Shown here: positions 42,401 through 54,400 of the stretch, in pieces | Position numbering within the stretch: the stretch's first letter is position 1 | Layout: each line of letters begins with the position of its first letter | NCBI GenBank assembly: GCA_026168455.1 | Contig: CM047426.1 | Span: forward strand, 36,848,919 to 36,912,918 | Length of the DNA: 64,000 nt | Direction of reading: 5' to 3' | Source of the DNA: Theocolax elegans | Taxonomy: Eukaryota > Arthropoda > Insecta > Hymenoptera > Cerocephalidae | Translations under genes and position numbers: made by a program | Notes under the pieces: generated by a model | Databases searched by the model: none | The model's input: the letters and a program-made list of their open reading frames with translations, nothing else | What the model was told of the DNA's origin: nothing

Positions 42401-45400
42401 AAATGGCCAGAGCACCACAAGTGCCTGGGCAAGGATCAATGCACTTAAAGCCTGTGCAGGTTAAATGAGGTAGACAATCGGTATTGACTTCACACTCACG
42501 ACGACATCCCAGTTGACTATCGTAAGGGTCGCCGAAGAAATCGGGTAGACAAGCGCAAGCTCCAGCCCCGTTACGTTCGCGACACTGAGCATTCGGCCCA
42601 CAAGGATTTGGCACACATGGGTTTGACGGTGGTTCTTCAGTCGCTGTAAAATGAAAATTTTATTTTTTGATAAAAAATTAGAAATTTATGTGAACTGAAT
42701 ATTTTATTGTAATGCCATTACTTGAATTTAGTAAAATAAGTAATAAAATACTTGTAATCTTTATAACAATTTAACTTTTATATATAAATTTCCGTTATAT
42801 TATTGTCACTTTTATAGTACTGTAAAATATAGATAAGGCAGCGTGTATTTACTTGTTGTAAGTGGTATTGAGCAACGAATAGTTGCATCTCCAACATATC
42901 CGTCTGGACAAGTACAAAGTGGCAAATGATTATGAACCGAGCATCGTGCAAACTCTCCACAAATACCTAGACACGGATTTTTGCACCTTTGATTGATACA
43001 AGCCTCGTTATTAGGACACTCGGAACTTTGCGTGCACTCGGGTCTGCAATTTGGCGCTGTGCCTATAAAGTTCAACAAACACGAGCAAGCCGGCTGAGAA
43101 TTGATCACTCTGCACTGTGAATTTGGCCCACATGGACTAGGTTCGCAAGGATCGCCTCTTGGTTCAGGTGTGGTGATCTCCATCTTGGCACAGTACTGGA
43201 ATGGATCGCCACTGTAGCCACTAGCACAGCTACATATCGGATTGTGGTTAAGGACGGTGCACTTGGTGTTTTGTCCACAAGCTCCGGGGCATGGATCGGC
43301 ACATCGATTATCGATACAAGCTTTATTTTGCAAACATTCGGAGCTAACGGTGCATTCAGGTCGACAGGTTGGTGGAGCTCCAACGAATCCTGTTTGACAA
43401 GAGCAAACCGCATGACCATTGTTCGTGCGGCAATTGCTGTTAGGTCCGCAAGGTGAAGGGTCACACGAATCTATAATTGGTCTTTCAGTAACTCGTCCCT
43501 TCGGGTTACATCCTGTCGTTGGATTTCCAGTATAATCGGGTAGACAAGCGCAGGAAGGTGCGTGGTTGATAACACGGCATGTTGCCATAGGGCCACAAGT
43601 GTTGACGCAAGGATTTATACATTTATTGTTCATGCACGCACTGTTTCGGTCGCAGTCGGAGTTGGTTACGCATTCGGGCCGACATCCAGTGTATGGATCA
43701 CCAAAATATTCGGGTAGACAGCTGCACGAACCTACGCCGTTACGCTCGTTGCAAATAGCGTTAGCTCCGCAAGGTGACAGATTGCACGGGGTTGGACGTT
43801 CTGTTGTTGGTTCCATGTAGATGGGATTACATTCGCGGAAAGGATCGCCTGTATACCCTTCGTCGCAGAGACATACTGGATTGTGTTTGATAACGTTACA
43901 GACGGTATTGACACCGCAAGACCCAGGACATGGATCGACGCAACGGTCGTTTTGACAAGCAAGATTGCCAGGGCACTCCTCGTTTATCAGACATTCTGGA
44001 CGGCAATTTGGTGGCCGTCCTTTAAAGTTTGGTAGGCAAGAGCATGCGGGAACACCGTCAATTGCTCGACATTGCGAATGTGGTCCACACACTGACGAAG
44101 AGCAAGGATTTTCTGGTGGTAGGTATGGTGGTGTCTTACCTATTTAACAAAGTTCATTAATTATGTATTTGAAATATAAATCAAATTTTTTATAAGAAGA
44201 AAATGAAGGAACCGCATTCTTCTTGAAGAATGCCGTCCCGTCAATAACTTTAAAAAATTATTTATGTTTATATCCTGATAGAAATTCCAAATTTTATATA
44301 AGTAATATATAAGTAATATTATAATATAAGTATTTTTTTTGGTTTTTCATCGCTTAAAAAACATTACACCTATAACTTAATTTCAACTACAGTAATGTGA
44401 CTATAATTTGATGTTAAAGTATGTCGTAAAATAACGGTAATTATAAGTACCTTTAAATAGGTAAAATTTGAAATAAACCTATCAGTATATGATAACAGGT
44501 GACATTATATAAAAATTGTTAACTTCTCTACTATTTCTTAGTATTTTCGACGTATTTACAAACACCGAAATTATTTATTGCAAAAACAAAGATAAAAATT
44601 ATTCGACGTACTTTTTAAATCCAATTAATGTTATATAACTACGTTATTCCTCGTATCTTTTAGAAAACAATTAATTGTCATTGATTATATTCTAAATTTC
44701 ATAAGATTTTTGCCTGGATTATTAATCGATATTAAGAAAACGATGATATTGCGAAATAGATGTAGTAAAACCTTCCTGCATAGAATACTTTATTTAATAA
44801 GTATATCAATAAGTGATTGAAAATATTTTGCAATTTACCTTCAACTATAATGCAACTAAAAAGTGGATTTCCGGTATATCCAGTTGGACAAGTGCATACT
44901 GGACTGTGATTGATCACTTGACAATCAGCCCCTACCCCACAAGTTTGAATACATGGATCGTCACAACGTTGAGCTATACAAGCTCTATTCTGTGGACAGT
45001 CGGTACTGACTACACACTCAGGTCGACAAGTCGGTGGATTTCCAATATAATTTTGCTGGCAAGAACAAACAGCGAGACCATTGACTACTCTACAGATGCT
45101 GTACGGTCCACAAGGTGATGGATCGCATGGTTTTGCTTTAGGTTCTCCTGGTTCTAGAAACACGAACATAGGCTCGGTTATTATACATATTATAGTTACA
45201 CTAGTAAAAAAATAAAAATTTAAAATGTTTGTTCTTTACTCTCGACTTTTGAATTATATATCTTACTTGTTACGGGTACGTGGCAAGCATTGAGTGGATC
45301 TCCGGTATAACCAGATACGCAAGTACAGGTTGGTTGATGGTTGAATACTTGACACTCAGTGTTCAATCCACATGCACCGTTGCAAGGATTTTTACATTTG

Positions 45401-48400
45401 TTGTTTATGCATGCCTTTGAATGTGGACAATCTGTGTTTTGTACACATTCTGGTCTGCACCCGGAATAGGGATCTCCTACATATTCAGGTGGACAAGTAC
45501 AGGAACCAGCACCGTTCCTTTCTGTGCATATCGCACCTAGTCCACAAGGTGAAGGATTGCACGGTAAATTTGGTGCCTCGACTACAATTGCTGAAATGAT
45601 AAGTAACGATGTACATTTAATTTTAAAGCAAACGATTGATCAATCATAAGTAAGAAAATTGTTAGTTTTATAAATATAGACATACTTATACAAGATTAGT
45701 TTGAATGTTCAGAACTATATAATCACATATTTACGTGTTATCAATAATGCATAATTACACTATAAAATTGAAATAATCGCTATAATAAACTTACGTTTTA
45801 AAACACATCCTCTGAATGGATCACCTTCGAAACCTTCGTAACATTGGCATTCGGGACGATGATTATGAACTGAGCATTTGGCATTTATTCCACAAGAACC
45901 AATACACGGATCCGTACATTTGTTATTTTGACTACAAGCCAAGTAGCTTGGACAATCTTGATCGATCAAACATTCGGGTCTACAATTTGGTGGCGCACCA
46001 ATCATTCCAGTATTGCAGGAACAAACTGGTCGATCATCTTGAACACGACAAACAGCATTTGGTCCACAAGGTGATGGTACACATGGTTCAGTCCGTTCGA
46101 TTTCTTAAAAATTAAAAAGTTAGTTATAAACAAAGATTGACCTTAATTGTACTAATGGAAACATAAAAATAATACTCACCTTCTCTTACACATTGAGAGA
46201 ATGGGTCTCCGGTAAATCCTTTAGGGCAGCTGCATATTGGATTATGGTTGCTCACGATACAATGTGCATTGAAACCACAAGCGTTTTTGCATGGATCGCT
46301 GCATTTTTGATCAATACAAGCCAAATGAGGTGAACACTCCGAGCTGACTAAACATTCCGGTCGGCAACTCGGAGGAGTTCCGCGATATCCGGGACTACAG
46401 GAACATATCGCTCGGTCACTTTGAACTCGACAAATACTATAGGGTCCACACGGACTTGGGGAGCAAGGTAAGTGTTCAACTTCTACGATAAAAAATAAAT
46501 TTATAAACCATTTAGAGTATATGTTTAGTATATAAATTAAATTGACATATATACGTAAACTCGTTGATATTTCTTTGGAAATCAGTATTTACGCAAGAAA
46601 ATATTTAATTAATTCAACTTACTAGGTTTATCGATAACGCAAGACTGGAAGGGTTCACCAGTATAACCAGGTAGACAAGAGCAGCTTGGAACGTGATTTA
46701 TTACTTCGCACACAGCATTCACGCCACATACTCCTTGACATGGATCACGACAATGTTGATTAATGCAAGCTAGGTTACTGACGCAATCTGAATTCATCAT
46801 GCATTCTGGCCTACAACCACTGTAGGGATTGCCAATATAAGGTGGAATGCAAGTACATCTCGGCACACCATCGTGGGCAGTACAAAGTGCATTGTTTCCA
46901 CAATTCAAGGTATCGCAGGGATTGAGTGGCACTGGTGGAAGTGCTATTAAATAAATAATATGAACAAATTAACAAAGTAACATTAATTAAAACATAATAA
47001 CATTTATTATTAACGTTATATATATACCTAGTTTTGGTGTGCAACCGACAAATGCGTCGCCTTCGAAACCTGGTTTGCAAGAGCAATATGGTGTATGATT
47101 TATAACTGTGCATTCAGAATTAGGTCCGCAGCTGCTGGGACAAGGATGAATACATTTAAATGATACGCAGGCCATGTCAATCGGACACTCCTGACTGATT
47201 AAACATTCAGGTCTACAATTTGGTGAGCTGCCAATGAAATTACTCTGGCAAGAGCATACGGGACGTCCCATTTTTACTTGGCATACGGAATGCGGTCCAC
47301 ATGGACTAGGGCTGCAGGGTGACGTTTCAGGCTCATCCTCTGTAATAATAAATGTAATAATAAACACACTACAATGCAAACAAATTTCAATAATATTTAT
47401 ATTTTCTACTCACTTCCTTCGCTGATGTAACATTTAGAGAATGGATCACCATCTTGACCGTAAGGACAATTGCATATGGGATTGTGATTGACTACCGAGC
47501 AAAGAGCTCCATGCCCACAAACGTCTTTACAAGGGTTTACACATTTGTTGTTCACGCAAGTCTGAATTTGAAGGCAATCAGAGCTTACTACACACTCTGG
47601 ACTGCAAACTGGTGGAATACCTCGGTATCCTGGTTGACAGGAACAAGTGGCGTATCCGTCAGGTGTTAAAGAGCATCGACTATTTGGTCCACATGGTGAT
47701 GGATCACATTGACTTGGTCTTTGAACTGGTGGTTCTATAATAAATATATAAATATATAAATATATAAATATATATCAAATATATGGGATTTTTGTTAAAA
47801 CTTTTGACATAATTGTCAATAAACTTACCATAAGGAAAACGTGTGCAATATATTAATGGATTGCCGGTAGATTCATGGTCGCAATAGCATACTGGAGAAT
47901 GGTTGATTACTTCACAGGAAGCTCCTCCACCGCATGCACCTTCACAAGGATTTACGCATTTATGATTTAAGCAAGCCTGATTTAAACTACAATCTGAATT
48001 TTGTAAACATTCCAGGTGACACGCTACGTAAGGATTTCCATAATACTCTGCTGCGCACTGACAGGCAACAACACCGTTTTGTTCGACACATTTGGCATTA
48101 GCTCCACATTGAGCTGAACTACATGGATCTTCAGGTATGTCTAATCATAATAAATAAGCAACTTTTGTTAATATCAACTTTGTCTTTAAAATAATGTAAA
48201 ATGTGGCAAATAAAATACCTTGCACTTGATAGCATCCTCTATACGGGTCTCCGTTTAGTCCAGGAGGGCAGCTGCATACGGCGGTGTGATAAACAACTTT
48301 ACAGAAGGCATTTTCAGCGCAAGTACCAAGACATGGATCAGCACATTTCCAACCGATGCAAGCTCGATCAAAAGGACAATCTGCATTGCACAGACATTCG

Positions 48401-51400
48401 GGTCTACAGAACGGATTACTAAGGTTCTCAGGGTAGTTGCAACTACCGCACATGGCAACGGAGCCAGTAAAATCGGTGCAGCTGCTGAAATCTCCACACG
48501 GCGAAGGTTGACAGGGTCGGGTAACGTTGCGACTGTCAGTCGTGATTGATGCTGAAAATAAAATAATATTTACTATACTTCATATGTACTAAAAAAAAAG
48601 TTACATAGTAATTAGAGTAATGTTAATACTGAAGTGAAATTAAAGTACATATATATGAATTATTAGTTACCAAGAAATATTAAGATTGTATTAAAAGAAA
48701 AAAAACAGTTAATTGTTGCTTACGTCTTTGTGTACATCGAATGAAAGGATTTCCAAAGTAGTTGTCGTTACATTCGCAATCAGGAGTATGATATGAAACT
48801 CTACAATGTGCATTAACACCACACACTGCACCCAATGAGCAAGGATCAACACATTTGAAGTCAAGACAAGTTTTGTCGTCAGGGCAATCTGAGTTAATAC
48901 TGCACTCTTGCCTACAACCTGTTTGTGGATCTCCCAAGAAATCTGGCAGACACGAGCAAACTGCCCGGTTACCGATAACCTGGCAAACTGTGTTGACGCC
49001 ACATGGACTCGGTATACAAGGATTTTGCTTTTCGCTTGGTGGTCCGTAGGGTTCTGAACACCTGTACAACGGATTACCAACGAGCCCTTGAGAACAAGAA
49101 CATATGGGATGGTGTTCCTCCACATGACAATTAGCATTGATTCCACATGCACCTAGGCAAGCATCTCGACATCGAAAACCGATACAAGCTTGGTTGGAAG
49201 TACAGTCGTGATCGAAGAGACATTCGGGTTTATCACAACCAGATGGAGAAGATGGATCACCCGAAGTTCCTGGTTTGCATTCGCATATAGCTCGATTATC
49301 CGGAGTAACGTTACATTCGGCGTTTCGGCCACAAGGACTCGGATGACAAGGTGATTTGGGTGGTTCGTGGCATCCCTGATATGGATCACCATAAAAACCG
49401 TATCTACAATAACAGTGTTCTCGATTGTCGGTGATGTAGCAGTCGGCGTTGTCGCCGCAAGGGCCAGGTTGACACAAAGCTTCACCCAATCCTGTAAAAA
49501 GGTGTTACATATAGTTGTGTTCAGATATTTGATTTTCAATTGTGAAATTTTTCTATAAACTCTTTTGAATTACTGCTAAGAACAAGATGAAGGGAAAATA
49601 CCTAAGCAGCTCTTGTAAGGATTGCCAATAGTTCCGTGAGGACAAATACAGGGTGGATTTCGAGTAGAGTCGCAAATTGCGCCAACTCCGCAGACATTAG
49701 GCTCGCAGGGATTGATTTGCGGTACACAACCTCTGACAGTGTTAGGACTTTCAACGAATCCAGATAAACACGTACATTTTGAAAATCCATTGTCTAAGAC
49801 GGTACACTGCGTGTTTGGACCGCAAGGCGATGGATTGCATGGATGGTTTTTCAATTCGCATGGAGAGGCTGGTGGATTGCCCTCGAATCCTGGTAAACAG
49901 AAACATGTAATCTTTCCATTGACTACGCGGCATCCAGAATTGAAACCGCATGGGTTGTTTTGACATTGATCGCCCTCAGGAACTAGAATTAATGAAAGAT
50001 TGATTGTAGACCAAGGTTGATAATTAATAGTAAAATTAAAAGTGAATATTATACATTTAATAAGTATAGAATTTTAATTTAATTTGTTTTATATTTTATG
50101 TTTTATAATTATGATACATACTGCACTGCTCGAAAGGATTTCCAGTCAATCCTTTAGGACAGTAACAGATCGGACTTCCATTGTCTACTTCGCAAAGAGC
50201 GTGAATACCACAAGGATTCAATGCACATGGATTATGCGAAATTTCATGGCATGCGATTTGTGGACTTCCCTCAAAACCTGGTAGACATTTGCATCGAGAT
50301 TGGTGATTCTCAACGTAACATTCCGCGTTTTGACCACAACTGTCTTCGGAGCAAACGTAGATACAACGTCTATTTAGCCTATCGCATAATTTATTTGGCG
50401 GACAATCTTCGTTATATTGGCAGACGTTTTTTGGTCCTTCGACTGAAATATTAGGAATTTTGTAGTTTTCAACGGTACTGTTTAAAAAAATGGTAATAAC
50501 TTTTGAAGAATTAGGCAATTGTTTACCTAGTGAGCAAGCGGAAAATCCATTTCCATGATATCCCTCCTCACAGACACAATCGGTTCCATGATTAGTATTG
50601 ATACAAACAGCATGGGCGACACATGGATTTCCAATGAGGCATGGCTCCTTGCATACTCGATCGACGCAGGTCTCAGTCAATGGACAGTCCCTGTCGCTTG
50701 TGCAACCCACTAAAGAAATACAGCGAGAAGCCCATATGTAGCCCCAAGAAAGGTGCAATAAAGTCTATCGTTTGTGATGTAGTTCACGTATTTAACAAAC
50801 CGATCGCGTCATTCTATTTTTATTCTTGAATGAAATTTTATTACTGATTCTTAGTTTCTCGCGTGTCTATACAAAGCTGTAACGCGTGTGCGCGTAGGAA
50901 GAGAGCGATGATAATTTTAGGGTGCGTAACTTATCTAGGCTCGTGAAATTTTATTTATTATTGTAAGAAATTATTTTACAATATTTACAATTTTCGGCAA
51001 GTATAAATATGTATTTCACCGTGCTTTTTATGAATATAAATTATGTATATATAAATATATATATTTATATATATAAATCGGTGCGAGTGTGCAACTGTGC
51101 GAGTACCAAGTACAAACCTTTAACGCAGTTCTTGTGGATGGGATCGCATTCCATGCCTGCCGGACAGTATGGGCATCCTGTACTATTTCGTTCTGTAACT
51201 GTATTTTAAAATAGCAAGAATTTCTTGTTAGATTTCATTTTCTCTCATTTTTGAAAGATGTGTACGTGTGGATATATATTATAGATTGACCGACAAGGAA
51301 AATAATATTATTATGGGTGAATATGTATTATTAAAATTATTTGGACATAGTACTTTTTCACTCAACTAATAACTTGTTAAATATTTGAAAAATAATAATT

Positions 51401-54400
51401 AGGAAAAGGGTATTGAAAATATAGAAAAATTATACGAAGAAAATGATACTCTATGAATTTGGAGATTTACCTGTAAAGCATACCGCTCGATGAGATTCGA
51501 CGATACACTCTTCGGGATAGTTACACTGGCTGGCAACCGTGCAAGGATTCAAGCACTGATGGTTTATGCATGCCAGCTGGGATGGACACTCTTCGTCCGT
51601 AATGCATTTCACATCTAATAACGATACCATATCGTAAGCATATAAATTAAATAATTTCATTTTTATATCGAAAGTTTAAAATTTCCAAATATTCCATTAA
51701 TTGCATCGTATAATAGATAAAACGAGAAAATGGCTAGGTATACTTTAAAATAAAATAATAAAGGAAATTTAATTAATTATTCTAAATATTAGTACAAGCA
51801 TCTTTGAAGAAAAAAAAAGAATACTTACAAATTTACACACGGATAAGCACAATATACGTACGTATTTACAATGTTCCAACCCAAAAAGCGAAATGTTAAT
51901 AGATACTATACGAGCATGCACGGTTAGTAGATAAAAGACAAGACATTATTTCTCAAGTGCAACAGATATCGCATATACACAACGGTTTAAAAAAGTAGTG
52001 TATTGCTGAAAAGGTTATCACGGCATATTACACTCTCCAGAATATCCACATATTCAACGATAAGATGTACAATGTATATACAAAAAACTATGTACAAAAG
52101 GTGTCTCTAGCATATGTATATATAAAAAATTACCTTATCGCGTAAAGCATCTTTCACTAAACAATCATTGGATATTATTATTAAAATAAATTAATAAATA
52201 AAAATTTAAGGTTCTTGATCATGAATGTTCGCTTACAAAGCTATATGTATATATTATACATCACAGAGACAGATGCAACGGAAACAAATACATCTAACGA
52301 ATTTTATACAAGGATGATAAAAAAAAATTACGTGTCTCTTGTATATGATTGGATAATAAATAAATATGTGTGTCGGGACGCTGGAGATTGTAGTTTTTTT
52401 TTGGTATAGGTATTATATACTGTAAAAAGGTGGATTTGAATAATAGCTACATACGTATTATATGTATAATATAAATATGAGTAAGAATAGTACACCCCAT
52501 AGACGGGAAAGATAGGTGACGTATACAAGTATACTTAAAGATAGATATAAATATAAAAACAGTTCGCTTACATCGCTATAGTATACCACAGGTTTTACAA
52601 CAATTTTATCAACAATATTACAATAGGCTTGTACGTTTACTGCTAGGAATACAATGTATCAACAATGTAAAATATACTAATCCAAATTAATTGTACAGTA
52701 GGCATTTATTTATTGCTACTCTAATTCTACTTACAAATGACGCAAACATTTATGAAACTTTATATCTTTGACTTACATTTTATTTAATTGATTATTTTCG
52801 ACAAAGTTTCATACGCGTCATTTGGTCTACCTTTGATATACGTGATCAATAGAGAGTAATCTACGGACATCGCTGCGGATGCGAAAAATTCATGAAAAAA
52901 CAATCTCAAATGTTCTCGTGGCAACATTACCATGTACTTGTTCATTCATCAATTTTTCAAATTAATATTTAAACCAATTAGTTGCGATGTGTAGAAAGTA
53001 TTACGAGCTATAAGAAATACAAGTTATACAACATTACAACAATCGTTACCGACGACATAAAGAATAAAGAGCAGAAATAGAACATTCCCTGTAAGAATGT
53101 TAATCTGGTACAGATTTAGGATTAATTATACTTTCTCTAGATTATATTTTATTTAAGTATCTTTTTTTTTAGAAATCGCAGTGTTACATCAACGTACATC
53201 TTTACGACAATATTGATTGAAACAACAAATATATTCTATAAAACAAGTGTTTGATTTTAAAAAAATTGATTTAATAATTTTCCAAAGTATAAGTTGCACA
53301 AGTTGTAAGTAGACTGAAAAACCTTAAGAACAATGGTAAGAACAATGCAATTTCCTAAATATGAATATAAATATAAATATAAATATAAATATAAATATAA
53401 TTGTAAATGAAAAATCAAAGATAGAAGACGAAGCGTTAAAATAAAAGAACTGGTCAGAGAGAATGCGCTATAGAAGAAGGTAATAAAGTATGTAGAACCT
53501 CGTTAGCGCGGTGTCGAGTACGAAAGGGAGGCAAGCTTTCTCGTAATAGAGAGTAGGTCGCATTACGCCAAAAAAGATGTACCTATATCTAAACGTGTAA
53601 ATGGAAAAAAAAGAAATGGAGAAGAAAGTATAATCAAAGTATAAGATGTAATAGATAGAGGAGGAGTAGAAGTAACAGTAGGAGTAACAGTAGGAGTAAC
53701 AGTAGGAGTCACAGTAACAGTAACAGTAACAGTAACAGGAGCAGTGAGCAGTAGCAGCAGCAGCAGCAGGAGCAGCGGCGGCGGCGTCGGCAGGAGGGTA
53801 AGATTTACCTTTGATGCATCCGTACATAGCGTCGGGCACGAAGCCAGAGGGACAGAACTTGCAGACAGGCTTGTGCTCCTCGACGTAACAGGGTGCGTCA
53901 GCTGGACAGGCAGCCTCGGCGCATGGGTCGACGCATCTGTAGTTCCGGCAAGCGCGCTCGGCCGAGCATCCACCATCCCTCAGGCAGATCGAGAGACTAG
54001 GACTGCAATCTCGCATGCAGAGACACACCGGCTTGTGCTCGAGAACCTCGCAGGAGCGATCCTTGGGGCAAGGGGCCTCGCCCCGCGCTCGACATGGGTT
54101 GCGGCATTCACCGGCGAGGCAGGCAGCGTTCGCCGGGCAATCAAAGTCCCGACGACACCTCGGGGCGTCGGGGGCGCAAGCGAGCTCGCCCAACTCGTTC
54201 ACGACGAACCCGTGCTTGCAGACGCAAGTCGGCCGATGGTTCCTCACTTGGCATCGTTTGTTCACCTCGCAGCCGTGGCGGGGGTCGGCGCACGGATCGC
54301 GGCACTCTCGGGTACCCGAGTGACACGCCAAACCCGAGGAGCAGTCGCGGTCGGTCGAGCAACCGATTCTTGGTCCGGGTGCTGGTGGCCGTATCGAGTC

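Larger units (their letters stand above)
51615..53808. other. intron x90/x89, 2194 nt
   Basis: A long AT-rich intron. It contains a hexamer repeat (ATAAAT)n at about 53362-53401. Just downstream of the x90 donor lies the composite microsatellite at 53661-53775. No further exon was recognised. Confidence 0.7.

Noticed and set aside
322..44139. Regular spacing of repeats as a CRISPR-like or satellite array
   Set aside because: The repeats are coding exons of about 100 codons separated by introns of varied length, not short direct repeats with uniform spacers.
42853..44139. x74 as a recent retrocopy of spliced modules
   Set aside because: There is no poly(A) trace, no target duplication, and the four modules are well diverged with the exon in frame, so intron loss or an ancestral state is simpler.
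44214..44233. Palindrome resembling a heat-shock element
   Set aside because: It has only a single TTCnnGAA pair inside a deep intron, insufficient for a regulatory call.
322..46180. Apparent basic tails (KRK, TRK, PRK) at the end of many modules
   Set aside because: They arise from reading through the splice donor: the last exon base plus GTAAG is read as Arg-Lys. They are not in the mature protein and are not furin-like sites.
322..49982. Each open frame as a separate small secreted EGF protein gene
   Set aside because: Splice sites bound each module in phase 1, split codons join in frame, and no promoter or signal peptide precedes them. They are exons of one gene.
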